A DNA stretch of 40,992 nucleotides from a virus, in IMG/VR virus record IMGVR_UViG_3300031985_000009, positions 1-40,992 of that record; one strand, 5' to 3'. Positions 5,688 to 13,753 of the stretch are shown here, in pieces (within the stretch, counting starts at the first letter, position 1; every line of letters starts with the position of its first letter). The notes under the pieces were generated by a model. The model did no database searches. It was not told the origin of the DNA and saw only the letters and a program-made list of their open reading frames with translations. Both the position numbers and the translations under genes were made by a program.

Positions 5688-5887
5688 GAATCCCCTACCC
5701 CATCCCGGAGCCGGACCGGAGCCAGCTCATGGAGGCCGGCAACGCCGCCGTCGAGGCGCTGAATCGCGACAGGCCTGCCTTGTGGCAGAAGCGGCACTCC
5801 GTCGTCGAGGAAGTGCTGAGCGTCATACAGGCCAAGCACGGAGTCGTCGAGCCGGACGGGCCGGAGACGAGAGAAGAACATGAGTGA
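5681..5887 (+). CDS. Small hypothetical early protein
   Basis: A 68-residue soluble protein beginning MVRIPYPIPEPDRSQLMEAG at 5681, overlapping the end of the previous gene by seven bases behind a GGTGGGG purine stretch. It is mostly helical (LWQKRHSVVEEVLSVIQAKH) with an acidic tail. An upstream in-frame GTG-region extension is rejected because it translates the opposite coding frame. No function recognised. Confidence 0.6.
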   Translation: MVRIPYPIPEPDRSQLMEAGNAAVEALNRDRPALWQKRHSVVEEVLSVIQAKHGVVEPDGPETREEHE

Positions 5888-5948
5888 CGACGATCGCGGC
5901 ATGCGGTACTGGGCCGAGGTCGGCCAGTACCAACAACAGGAGAGCATC

Positions 5949-6800
5949 ATGGAAACGAAGGAAACCAGTCACCACGCCGTCCCGCGCGTCTATGCGGCCA
6001 TCAACGCCGTGCAGCGCGCCCTGGCCCGCGAGGGCATTGAGAAGGGGCGGAAGAACGAGCAACAAGGATACCGGTTCCGCGGCATCGATGACATTTACAA
6101 CGCCGTGTCGCCGTTGCTGGGCGAGCACGGGCTGTGCATTTTGCCGCGCGTGTTGGCCCGCGCGTGCACCGAGCGCGCCACGGCAAACGGGCGTGCGCTG
6201 TTTTACGTGACGGTCGAGGTCGAGTTCGACTTCGTCTCATCCGAGGATGGGAGCCGGCACGTGGTCAAGACCTGGGGCGAGGCGATGGACAGCGCCGACA
6301 AGGCGACCAACAAGGCCATGAGCGCCGCGTACAAATACGCGGTCATGCAGGCGTTTGCGATCCCGACGGAGGGTGACAACGACGCGGACGCCAAGACGCA
6401 CGAAGTCGCCAAACTGGAGACCTACACCGCCGAGAAGCTGGCCAAGACCTATGCGGTCATGCCGGTATTTGCGATCCCGACGGAGGGTGACAGCACGCAC
6501 AAGGTCGCGCCGCATACCGCCGCTGCCAAGCCCGCCCAGTCTGCCCAACTGCAACCCTACCCCGCCGAGCAGATGGCCAAGAACATGCCCGTGTGGACGG
6601 AGATGATGCGCGCCGGCCGTAAAACCGCCGAGCAGATCGTCGCCATGGTGCGCAGCAGGTACACGCTCACGCCCGCCCAGGTGGAGGCGATCAAGGACGC
6701 CGGGACCCAGGCGCACGCTCATGAAGTCGACCCGTTCGTGGCCGAGATGGAAGCGGCGGAGCTGCGCGAACTCGAAGCTGATCAGCGGGGTGCGAAATGA
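5949..6800 (+). CDS. erf: ERF family single-strand annealing protein
   Basis: A 283-residue recombinase of the P22 Erf family, which anneals complementary single strands during phage recombination. Signature blocks are VYAAINAVQRALAREGIEK, QGYRFRGIDDIYNAVSPLL and KATNKAMSAAYKYAVMQAF. I chose the ATG at 5949 behind AGGAGAG; an ATG at 5880 in an overlap with the previous gene would add 23 residues. A segment of 38 residues is duplicated (near 6336-6378 and 6450-6492, YAVM-x-x-FAIPTEGD), lengthening the linker to the C-terminal helix. The next gene is its likely exonuclease partner. Confidence 0.88.
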   Translation: METKETSHHAVPRVYAAINAVQRALAREGIEKGRKNEQQGYRFRGIDDIYNAVSPLLGEHGLCILPRVLARACTERATANGRALFYVTVEVEFDFVSSEDGSRHVVKTWGEAMDSADKATNKAMSAAYKYAVMQAFAIPTEGDNDADAKTHEVAKLETYTAEKLAKTYAVMPVFAIPTEGDSTHKVAPHTAAAKPAQSAQLQPYPAEQMAKNMPVWTEMMRAGRKTAEQIVAMVRSRYTLTPAQVEAIKDAGTQAHAHEVDPFVAEMEAAELRELEADQRGAK

Positions 6801-8365
6801 AAGCCGAAACCATGCAACTCCAACAGGGTGCTCCCGAATGGCACGCCCATCGGGTGCGCCACTACAACGCCTCGGAAGCCGCCGCCATGCTGGGCATCTC
6901 GCCGTACAAAACCCGCGCCGCCCTGCTGCGCGAGAAGGCCACCGGCATTACTCCCGGAGTGGACGCCGCTACCCAGGCCCGCTTTGACCGTGGACATGCC
7001 ATCGAGGCGCTGGCCCGCCCGCTCGCCGAGGTACTAATCGGCGAGGAACTGTTTCCGGTCGTGCTCGCCGCCGAGGTGGACGGACTGCCACTGTCGGCCA
7101 GCCTCGACGGGCTGACCATGGGCGAGGACACGGCCTGGGAGTGCAAGACCGTGAACGCCGAGCTCAGCGCGTCGCTGGCGGACGGCATCATCCCCATGCA
7201 GTACTGGCCGCAGATGGAGCAGGGCCTGCTGCTCTCTGGCGCCGAGCGCTGTCTGTTCACGGCCAGCGACGGCACGGACCCCATGCATGCCTGGTACGAG
7301 AGCAAGCCTGAGCTGCGCCGGCAGATCATCGCCGGCTGGAAGCAGTTTGCCGCCGACCTCGCCGCCTACCGGCCCGAGGATGATGTGATCCCCGCGCCGG
7401 CCGTAGCCGCCTCCCATGAGGGGCTGCCCGCCGTCACCATCCAGGCGTTCGGTGCCATCGACATCCGCGACAACCTCGTCGCATTCGGCGATGCGCTCAC
7501 CGCCTACCTCGGCCGGTTGCCGAAATCGCCGGAAACCGATGATGATTTTGCCACCCTGGAGGATGCCTGCAAGCGGCTGAAGGCGGCCGAGGATGCCCTG
7601 GACGCCGCCGAGAACGGCGCCCTGGCCCAGGCATCCAGCATCGACGACATGCGCCGCCAGGTCGAGCGCTGGCGCAGTCTGGCCCGAGACAACCGGCTGG
7701 CCTTCGAGAAGCTGGTGAGGACGGAAAAAGAGAACCGGAAAGCCGCGCTGGTCACCGCAGCGCGTGAGGCGCTGAGCCAGCACATCGCCGCACTGAACCA
7801 GTCGGTCGGTGGCTGCATGCCATCCGTTGCTGGTGACTGGGCGGGAGTGATCAAGGGCCTCAAGACCATGTCCAGCATCAAGGACGCGCTGGACGGCGAA
7901 CTCACCCGCGTCAAGATCGCGGTGAACCAGATCGCCGAAACCATCCGGCAAAACCGCCTCCTTCTGATCGCCGACGGCCAGGACTGGACTTACCTGTTCC
8001 CCGATTTCCGGCTCGTGTGCGAGAAGGCGCCGGACGACTTCGGCCGCCTGCTGCGGGACAGGATCGCCGAGCACACGGCCCGCGAAGCCGCCAGACAGGC
8101 CGCCTTGGCCGAGCACACGGCCCGCGATGCCGCTCGGCAGGCCGCAGTGGCCGGGCAAGCCCGCCAGCAGGAGGAGGCGGCGAAACCGGAGCAGCCGCGC
8201 ACCGAGCAGGACAACCAGGCCGATCGCGAGCAGCCGGTCGTGCTGGCGCAGGATGACATCCGGGCGTTCCTCGATACACTCGATGTGTCCACCCGCAAAC
8301 GTAATGAGCTGCGCGCCGTGCTGGTCGAGTTCGTCAAATTCCAGGCCGCGCACAAAATCAAGTAA
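6797..8365 (+). CDS. YqaJ-type recombination exonuclease with long C-terminal extension
   Basis: A 522-residue protein. The first 200 residues are a YqaJ/lambda-exonuclease-type nuclease: RHYNASEAAAMLGISPYKTR, FDRGHAIEALARP, the metal-binding pair SASLDGL and WECKTVN, and the QYWPQMEQGLL block. The exonuclease would resect double-stranded ends for the ERF protein encoded just upstream (ATGA overlap). The remaining 300 residues form a helical, coiled-coil-rich region (KRLKAAEDALDAAENGALA) like the DUF1351-type proteins often found beside annealing proteins, then an Ala/Gln-rich linker with a 13-residue repeat (AEHTARxAARQAA). It may be a natural fusion of two usually separate proteins. Confidence 0.82.
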   Translation: MKAETMQLQQGAPEWHAHRVRHYNASEAAAMLGISPYKTRAALLREKATGITPGVDAATQARFDRGHAIEALARPLAEVLIGEELFPVVLAAEVDGLPLSASLDGLTMGEDTAWECKTVNAELSASLADGIIPMQYWPQMEQGLLLSGAERCLFTASDGTDPMHAWYESKPELRRQIIAGWKQFAADLAAYRPEDDVIPAPAVAASHEGLPAVTIQAFGAIDIRDNLVAFGDALTAYLGRLPKSPETDDDFATLEDACKRLKAAEDALDAAENGALAQASSIDDMRRQVERWRSLARDNRLAFEKLVRTEKENRKAALVTAAREALSQHIAALNQSVGGCMPSVAGDWAGVIKGLKTMSSIKDALDGELTRVKIAVNQIAETIRQNRLLLIADGQDWTYLFPDFRLVCEKAPDDFGRLLRDRIAEHTAREAARQAALAEHTARDAARQAAVAGQARQQEEAAKPEQPRTEQDNQADREQPVVLAQDDIRAFLDTLDVSTRKRNELRAVLVEFVKFQAAHKIK

Positions 8366-8381
8366 CCATAGGAGATCGAAA

Positions 8382-9206
8382 ATGAGTGAAATGGCGATGG
8401 CATTTGGGAGGCAATCGAAGACAAGCACCAAAATTGAGCGATATGGTTGGACGCTTAAAGACTCTCCGGGAGAAATGAGGCGTCTAAACAAGAACGTGCT
8501 GCAAGTGCATCCGGCCTACCAGCGCCATGCTGTTGAGACGAAAATCAAGATGATTGCGGCGGCGTGGTCGTGGGTTGCCTGTGGCGCCATTATAGTGGGC
8601 AATCGTGGCGGAGAATACTGGGTCATTGATGGGCAGCACAGGGTTCTTGCGGCGAGGCGGCGGGCTGATATTGATTCGATGCCGTGTCTTGTTTTTGAGA
8701 CAGAAAGCGTCGAACAGGAAGCACAGGGTTTTCTGGATGCAAATACGGGCCGCAAGCCCGTGTCAAGCATTGACAAATTCCGGGCAAGCATTGCCTCCGG
8801 AGATGAGACCGCGAAATATGTTGATGCACTATTCAGCGAACTTGGTATCACGCCGCGCGCAACGGCCAGCAAGCCTCTGGAAATAAAGAGTATGGCATGG
8901 GCGCTCGCGCGGGCGCGTGAAAACCGCGAGGCGTTTGATGTTGTTGTCCGTATGGCGGCTGATCTGTGCAAAGAGACCATCGTGCACGAGATGTTACTCG
9001 ATGGCCTGTATTACCTGCATACGAACTCGGAGACGAATTTGGGCGACAAACGCATGCGCGATCGGCTGAAGAAGATCGGGGCCGGGCGTCTCATGGAAGC
9101 AGCGAAACGGGCGTCAGCTTACTTTGCGCGCGGCGGGGCCAAGGTGTGGGCAGATGGCATGTTATCCGAGTTGAACAAAGGGCTGCGCAACAAGATTGAG
9201 GTGTGA
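8382..9206 (+). CDS. ParB-like nuclease-fold protein (DUF6551-like)
   Basis: A 274-residue protein. The N-terminal half is ParB/sulfiredoxin-like: VHPAYQRH (a QR motif), VVGNRGGEYWVIDGQHRVLA (the DGQHR motif) and MPCLVFE. The rest is helical. Related phage proteins are annotated DUF6551; a function in DNA binding, nicking or NTP-dependent regulation is plausible but undecided. It starts at 8382 after TAGGAGATCGAA and overlaps the next gene by TGATG. Its codons look AT-richer than those of the flanking genes, suggesting later acquisition. Confidence 0.75.
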   Translation: MSEMAMAFGRQSKTSTKIERYGWTLKDSPGEMRRLNKNVLQVHPAYQRHAVETKIKMIAAAWSWVACGAIIVGNRGGEYWVIDGQHRVLAARRRADIDSMPCLVFETESVEQEAQGFLDANTGRKPVSSIDKFRASIASGDETAKYVDALFSELGITPRATASKPLEIKSMAWALARARENREAFDVVVRMAADLCKETIVHEMLLDGLYYLHTNSETNLGDKRMRDRLKKIGAGRLMEAAKRASAYFARGGAKVWADGMLSELNKGLRNKIEV

Positions 9207-9379
9207 TGGAACAATTGATCGAGGAGTGCCTGTACAGCATCAGGGCCGTGGCCGATGACTGCGAAGCCGAATGCGAGCCTGACCGCGCCAGGTTGCTGCG
9301 CGCCTGCGCGCAGCTGCTGGAGGACGAAATTCGGCGACTTGGGTCAGTAAATCCAGACAGGAAGGAAGAAACGACATGA
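9206..9379 (+). CDS. Small Cys-containing hypothetical protein
   Basis: A 57-residue acidic helical protein (MEQLIEECLYSIRAVADDCE) linked to the ParB-like gene by a TGATG overlap and to the SSB gene by ATGA. Five cysteines fall in the first 36 residues. No family recognised; the tight coupling on both sides is the main evidence. Confidence 0.6.
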   Translation: MEQLIEECLYSIRAVADDCEAECEPDRARLLRACAQLLEDEIRRLGSVNPDRKEETT

Positions 9380-9789
9380 AACTGATCGGAATTGCCCGTC
9401 TGGGCAGGGATGTCGATGTGCGCCACACCGCGAACGGCAAAGCCGTCGCGAGCCTGTGGATGGCGTATGACTACGGCCTCAAGGATGAGTCCGGCGCCCG
9501 CAAAACGCAGTGGGTGGCTGCGACGCTGTGGGGCGAGCAGGCCACGCGGTTGCAGCCGTATTTGCTCAAGGGCACGGCCCTCAACGTCGTGTGCCGGGAC
9601 GTCCACATCGAGGTGTACGACGGCGGCAGGGGCGCGGAACCCAAGCTGGTCGGCACGATCGCCGACATCGAGTTCGTGCCCAGGCAGCGCGAGCGCGACG
9701 AAGCGCAGCAGCCTGCGCAGAGAGCCGCCGCGATGCCGGCGGCCACGTCCGGCAGCTTTGCCGACATGGACGACGACATTCCGTTCTAG
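9376..9789 (+). CDS. ssb: Single-stranded DNA-binding protein
   Basis: A 137-residue OB-fold SSB: MKLIGIARLGRDVDVRHT, then VASLWMAYDYG, WVAATLWGEQATRLQPYLLK, the LVGTIADIEFV strand, and an acidic tail ending DMDDDIPF. The tail is the tip by which SSBs bind partner proteins. It covers single strands produced by the YqaJ-type nuclease and at the replication fork. The start overlaps the preceding gene by ATGA. Confidence 0.93.
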   Translation: MKLIGIARLGRDVDVRHTANGKAVASLWMAYDYGLKDESGARKTQWVAATLWGEQATRLQPYLLKGTALNVVCRDVHIEVYDGGRGAEPKLVGTIADIEFVPRQRERDEAQQPAQRAAAMPAATSGSFADMDDDIPF

Positions 9790-9793
9790 GACC

Positions 9794-10228
9794 ATGGCCA
9801 TCGATAGTTTCCTGCTGGTATTCACGGTGCCCGGCACGCCGGTGGCAAAGGGTCGCGCCCGGTCCGTCCTGCGTGGTGGCACGGTCGGACACTACACGCC
9901 GGAGCGGACTGCGCGTTACGAGCGCCATGTCCGGGACGAGTGCCAGTTGGCCATGGATGGGCGGCGGCCATATGACGGCGCCGTGGACCTGACGCTCCGC
10001 ATTTACATGCCGATCCCGGTGAGTTGGCCGAAGGACAAGCGGGAGGATGCGGCAGCTGGAGTGGTCTTGCCGGCGACGCGCCCGGACCTGGACAATGTCA
10101 TCAAGGCCGTCACCGACGGGATGACCGGCGTGGCGTGGCTGGACGACGCGCAGATCGTCCGCATCCTCGCCCGCAAATTGTATGACCTGGACCCGCGTGT
10201 CGAGATACATGTGCGCGAAGCCGCATGA
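9794..10228 (+). CDS. rusA: RusA-family Holliday junction resolvase
   Basis: A 144-residue endonuclease. Family features are FTVPGTPVAKGRARSV at the start, YTPERTARYE, and the catalytic-site block TRPDLDNVIKAVTDGMTGV with AWLDDAQIV, carrying the conserved aspartates. It would resolve branched recombination or replication intermediates before packaging. The ATG at 9794 follows the SSB gene by four bases. Confidence 0.92.
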   Translation: MAIDSFLLVFTVPGTPVAKGRARSVLRGGTVGHYTPERTARYERHVRDECQLAMDGRRPYDGAVDLTLRIYMPIPVSWPKDKREDAAAGVVLPATRPDLDNVIKAVTDGMTGVAWLDDAQIVRILARKLYDLDPRVEIHVREAA

Positions 10229-10239
10229 GAGGAGAAATG

Positions 10240-10467
10240 ATGCCGAAGTGGCAGCCGGAAACGAAAGCACCGAAACGACGCGGCTGGTATTTGCGTGACT
10301 ACCGCTCCTGCCGGGTGGCGTGCCCGGAATGCCCGCCGTACAGCGTCGATCTGTACGAGCCCGGTCGTGACACTGTTCGGTCTCCGGGTTTCTGGTACGT
10401 GCAGGATGGGGCCAGCGTAAACGATGCGGCCTACCAGGCCCTGCCATGGCGGAGGATCAAGCCATGA
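10240..10467 (+). CDS. Small hypothetical protein
   Basis: A 75-residue protein beginning MPKWQPETKAPKRRGWYLRD. Three ATGs lie in frame (10225, 10237, 10240); the last has AGGAG at a suitable distance. Two cysteines (CRVACPEC) and the ending GFWYVQD...ALPWRRIKP resemble small phage proteins with a W-x-P fold, function unknown. The stop overlaps the next start by ATGA. Confidence 0.65.
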   Translation: MPKWQPETKAPKRRGWYLRDYRSCRVACPECPPYSVDLYEPGRDTVRSPGFWYVQDGASVNDAAYQALPWRRIKP

Positions 10468-10700
10468 GACGCGCTGGACGACCCGCGCCGCTCTCGGACG
10501 ATATCCGGGCCGCGCGCAAACATGCCGGGCTGACGCAGACCGCCGCTGCCAGGACGGTACACGTCGGCCTGCGCACATGGCAGGACTGGGAGAGCGGGTC
10601 GCGCAGGATGCACCCAGGGCTATGGGAGCTGTTCCGGATCAAGGTCTGCGTGTTGCCGGGCGATGTGCGGGAGGCGAACGCCGATGCCGGCTGCGACTGA
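10464..10700 (+). CDS. XRE-type helix-turn-helix protein
   Basis: A 78-residue protein beginning MRRAGRPAPLSDDIRAARK. The helix-turn-helix reads AGLTQTAAARTVHVGLRTWQ, followed by DWESGSRRM, the standard XRE arrangement. The ATG at 10464 is chosen over one at 10446 because it overlaps the previous stop and has GGAGGATCAAGCC upstream. It is a candidate regulator of the late genes or of the opposing leftward operon. Confidence 0.75.
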   Translation: MRRAGRPAPLSDDIRAARKHAGLTQTAAARTVHVGLRTWQDWESGSRRMHPGLWELFRIKVCVLPGDVREANADAGCD

Positions 10701-10974
10701 AATCATTGGGGCCGCAACCCTATACCTTGCGGACTGTAGAGACGTGCTTCCGTACCTGCGCGCGGATGCTGTCATAACCGACCCGCCCGGCGACGTCCTC
10801 GTCTGTGATCGGGAGTGCGCGCAGCGGTCATGCTACTGGCCCCGGCCGGACCCTGGTGTGTTTACCCAGGGGCGCGGGTATCGCACACGGGCCGGTGGCG
10901 GTCGCGGCTGGCTCTGCGGCACGCGCGAGATACATGGCTGCCCGGCGCCGGCGGAACCCAAGGAGCGGGCATAA
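10684..10974 (+). pseudogene. Truncated DNA methyltransferase remnant
   Basis: A 96-residue frame. The start matches phage site-specific adenine methyltransferases: IIGAATLYLADCRDVLPYL then ADAVITDPPG, where a functional enzyme has DPPY and about 200 more residues with the AdoMet-binding block. After DPP the sequence becomes low-complexity and Arg/Gly-rich, and no methyltransferase motif follows in any frame I read. It is the 5' end of a methyltransferase gene cut by deletion, ending close to the terminator at 10973-10997. Confidence 0.6.
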
Positions 10975-10997
10975 AAAAGGCGGCACGATGGCCGCCT
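10973..10997 (-). terminator. Intrinsic terminator of the leftward 11-14 kb operon
   Basis: On the minus strand AGGCGGC pairs with GCCGCCT around a six-base loop and is followed by TTTTTT (complement of 10973-10978). It lies directly after the leftward DUF1874 gene and stops that operon from running into the opposing early genes. On the plus strand the hairpin has no U-run after it. Confidence 0.8.
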
Positions 10998-11016
10998 CGT
11001 TGTGCGCCACGTGGCG

Positions 11017-11358
11017 CTAAACAGCGCGCTCGACGCTGACCCGCATCCAGCGGATGGATGCGCCCTCCGGGAGGGCGGTGGCGCCCTCCGGTAGCCGCGG
11101 GCCGGAATATTGGCCCAGCAGCGCCACATCGCCGTCACGGAGCGTGACGGACACCCGGTTAGGCTGGACCGGGTAGTCCAGCGCGGCGCTGAACACCTCC
11201 GCCGTGTCGGCATGGCCGACGGCGGACTCGATGGTGTCGCCGGCGCCTTCCCTGCGGGCGATCAGGAATTTAGCGCCGGGCGCGGAAAGCTCCGTGAAGG
11301 TCACGGAGCACGGCAGTTCGGCCAGCATACTGGCCGAGAACGCATTGATGATGAACAT
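11017..11358 (-). CDS. DUF1874 / AcrIII-1-like protein, candidate viral ring nuclease
   Basis: A 113-residue protein of the STIV B116/DUF1874 family: MFIINAFSASMLAEL, the ESAVGHADTAEV block and GPRLPEGATAL. In this family the viral member AcrIII-1 degrades cyclic tetra-adenylate, the signal of type III CRISPR systems, using a conserved histidine of the S-x-x-GH motif. Here that histidine is about residue 49, with a glutamate near 91 in RLPEG. Length equals the family norm. The start is set by AGGAGAAAGCG. It is the last gene of the leftward operon, before the terminator. Family membership is clear; the anti-CRISPR role is inferred. Confidence 0.78.
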   Translation of the reverse strand: MFIINAFSASMLAELPCSVTFTELSAPGAKFLIARREGAGDTIESAVGHADTAEVFSAALDYPVQPNRVSVTLRDGDVALLGQYSGPRLPEGATALPEGASIRWMRVSVERAV

Positions 11359-11397
11359 CGCTTTCTCCTTTCTCGCCCTCTCGGGCATGGGTGATCG

Positions 11398-11416
11398 GCA
11401 TGGCAGAGTGCCATGC
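11398..11416. promoter_or_regulatory. Perfect palindrome ahead of the DUF1874 gene
   Basis: GCATGGCA-GAG-TGCCATGC is an 8-3-8 perfect palindrome 40 bases upstream of the DUF1874 start, in the 100-base gap after the large leftward gene. It has the same arm-spacer layout as the operators at 14333-14406. There is no U-run, so it is not an intrinsic terminator; it may be an operator or an RNA hairpin. I do not see a convincing promoter next to it. Confidence 0.4.
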
Positions 11417-11458
11417 AGCGTGGTCTGTGTGTTGGCCTGCAAGCTTGCGGCCTCCGGA

Positions 11459-13129
11459 TCACGCACGGGCGATCTCGATGACGCGCTCGGCATCCGTGTA
11501 GCCGAGCGGGAATGTGCATGCAGGGCGCGCAGTGTGCTCCTTGACGCCGGCCAGTCTGCGTAGCAGACCGGTCGCGCCGTAGCTGTTTTTGCCGACGAGC
11601 ACGGCTGGCACGCCGAGGCGGCCGACGACAATGCGAGCGGCGTGCAGCATGAGTTCGGCGATCGGCTGTTGGAGATCGCCCTTGCACTCGGCCGAGTCGA
11701 TGACCAGACGACCATCGACGGCACGCCAGACGAACGCCTGGCCGACCATGATCTCGCCGGTGAACACCGCCCAGATGGCCGCGTCGCCCTCGGTCCACGA
11801 GGCCCGAGCGCATGCCGCGGCGGCACCGTGCAGGTGCTGGCAGCAATTCACCAGCCGGCCGGCGAGCGGTTGCAGAGGATCGGCAGCGTCGAGCTGACGC
11901 AGCGTGTAGCCACCCCTGGACACGCCCACTGCGCCACCGGGAGCCGGCACGCCGACGTGAGTTTTTCCGGGACCGGCGAACAGCGCCATGTAGTCACGCG
12001 CGGCCCAGTCGGCCATGCCGGTCTGGCGTTGCCAGATGGCGACCTGGGTCTCGGTCGGCAGGGCCGACAACGCGGCGCGGAATTCCGCGCCGGTCTCTGG
12101 CGCACGGCCCAGGGCCGCCTGAATATCGAGCGCGTGTTCGATCAGATAGAGCACACCTGGCGCCCGAGCGACCAGCGCGCCCCAGCCAGGCATCAGATCG
12201 CCGGGCGGGAGGGTGAACTGTCCGGCGTCATGGACGGACCGGCCGCCAACGAACCTGGTGAGCGCGGCATGGTCGGCGCCAAACAGGCGCACCAGATTGA
12301 CGGCCGGCAGGATGTCCTCGGTCGGAGAGCCGACCGGCAGCAGGCGGCGCAGCACGCCCAGCCGGAGAGCCGCCGGATTCGCCGGCAGCGTCGCAAACAC
12401 GACCGCCTGCGTGTCCCATGCCAGGACGCCCGGCAGAGCGCGCACCCAGCGGATGCGCCTGAGCGTCGGCTCGGGGATGTACGGCGCGGCCGCATGCAGG
12501 CCGGCCTGGGCGACACGGACGGCCGCCCAGTTGAGATCGCGAATGCGGATGCGCCCGTTGCGCCGCGGCACGGCAACGTCGTGGATTGCCGCCCAGCGGC
12601 AATACCACGGCAGACGGCCGAGAGCCGCGATGGTGTTCCTGGCCATATACCGCGCCAGGTAGCGATTCGCCCGCTGCGCCCAGCGGTTACCGCGCGCCAA
12701 GTTGCGCACGAACGGGAGCGTGTCGCCCTTGCGAGCGACGACGCCGCCGCGCAGCTGCGCCCGGAATTTGCCGCCATCGCGGCACCCGGCCGCGAACCAG
12801 GCGCGCGCGACGAACTCCGGCGGCCGGCCGTAGTGGCCCCAGGAATCCCATGGGCCATGCCCGCCATCGATCCCCCATGTGCCCGTGTCCGGTGTGGTCA
12901 GCACCCGCTCGGCCGTGGCATAGGCGTGCGGGTCGATTCTCGGCCCGTAGGCGATGGCAGGCCAGTACGCCAGCCCGACCCGCTCGGCGATCCGCCTGGC
13001 GCGGGCGCGCCGGAAAAACTCCTCGCGCGTCCGCCCGGACGCGGCGATGCGGCGCGCCAGTGCGTCGCGGAGTTGGTCGCGTTCCGCGAGGTCGGCCAGA
13101 CCCTCGCGGATGGCTAGGTTGTGAGTCAT
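11459..13129 (-). CDS. Large hypothetical protein, PcfJ-like C-terminal region
   Basis: A 556-residue protein starting MTHNLAIREGLADLAERD in an ATGA overlap with the gene before it. The first 400 residues are Ala/Arg-rich helices with no motif I recognise. The C-terminal 170 contain LVNCCQHLHG, AIWAVFTGEIMVGQAFVWR and VIDSAECKGDLQQPIAELML, which recall a domain found in PcfJ-like plasmid and phage proteins and have a GNAT-like feel (V-G-Q strand). It sits in an operon with a candidate anti-CRISPR, so a role in takeover or counter-defence is conceivable, but no activity can be assigned. Confidence 0.6.
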   Translation of the reverse strand: MTHNLAIREGLADLAERDQLRDALARRIAASGRTREEFFRRARARRIAERVGLAYWPAIAYGPRIDPHAYATAERVLTTPDTGTWGIDGGHGPWDSWGHYGRPPEFVARAWFAAGCRDGGKFRAQLRGGVVARKGDTLPFVRNLARGNRWAQRANRYLARYMARNTIAALGRLPWYCRWAAIHDVAVPRRNGRIRIRDLNWAAVRVAQAGLHAAAPYIPEPTLRRIRWVRALPGVLAWDTQAVVFATLPANPAALRLGVLRRLLPVGSPTEDILPAVNLVRLFGADHAALTRFVGGRSVHDAGQFTLPPGDLMPGWGALVARAPGVLYLIEHALDIQAALGRAPETGAEFRAALSALPTETQVAIWQRQTGMADWAARDYMALFAGPGKTHVGVPAPGGAVGVSRGGYTLRQLDAADPLQPLAGRLVNCCQHLHGAAAACARASWTEGDAAIWAVFTGEIMVGQAFVWRAVDGRLVIDSAECKGDLQQPIAELMLHAARIVVGRLGVPAVLVGKNSYGATGLLRRLAGVKEHTARPACTFPLGYTDAERVIEIARA

Positions 13130-13704
13130 GATTCCGTCGCGCGGCGGCAATATGCGTCCCACTCCGCCTCCATCGAGGCGATCGCCGCAGCCGGCTCGGC
13201 GCCGGCCTCGATGGCATCCATCGCCCGCTGGCCGGCGGCGGCCTTGATGTAATTGGCCGCCTCGGAAAAGGCCTCCGCCCTGGCGTACAGGGCGGCGAGC
13301 GGGTACGTGGCGCGCGCCTCATCCAGTGCGGCGAGCGCGCGCCGCAGCGCGGCGGACTCGCGTGCCGGGTAGCCGTACTCGCTGGCGCGGTCGTACTCGT
13401 GCTTGGCGTTGTGGGCCAGACGCTGGGCGGCCTGATACGCGGGCCAACCGAGGGAGGCGAGCATGGTCTCCTTCGCGGAGATGTCCGCTTTGTGGGCAGC
13501 GAGCGCCGCCTCGAGCTCCGGCTTGCCGGCGATCAGGGCCACGACCTGGCGGCCGTTAATGCGGAGGTCGAACCGCACGGCGTCCGGCTCGCCGCAGGTC
13601 TTGTGGTCAGCGCGGCAGAACACGCCGCCGTGGCAGGTGATGCCACGGAGTTCGGGGACCCGGCAGTCTGCCGGGAAGGTGTAAGTTACCGATCCGGATT
13701 TCAT
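13126..13704 (-). CDS. Hypothetical protein with N-terminal Cys/His region
   Basis: A 192-residue protein. The ATG at 13704 is set by AGGAGCACGCC. Residues 1-60 carry cysteines and histidines (ADCRVPEL, TCHGGVFCRADHKTCGEPD) before a strand-rich RFDLRINGRQVVALI; the rest is a helical Ala/Glu region (MLASLGWPAYQAAQRLAH). It resembles phage proteins encoded beside PcfJ-like genes, but I know no function. The end overlaps the large gene by ATGA. Confidence 0.6.
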   Translation of the reverse strand: MKSGSVTYTFPADCRVPELRGITCHGGVFCRADHKTCGEPDAVRFDLRINGRQVVALIAGKPELEAALAAHKADISAKETMLASLGWPAYQAAQRLAHNAKHEYDRASEYGYPARESAALRRALAALDEARATYPLAALYARAEAFSEAANYIKAAAGQRAMDAIEAGAEPAAAIASMEAEWDAYCRRATES

Positions 13705-13753
13705 GGCGTGCTCCTCTGGTGGCGGTCGCGATCTGTGATGGGCTGTGGGGGGC

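Noticed and set aside
11642-13117. Long plus-strand frame opposite the large leftward gene
   Set aside because: A shadow of the minus-strand gene, which has coupled starts, a ribosome site context and ordered sequence.
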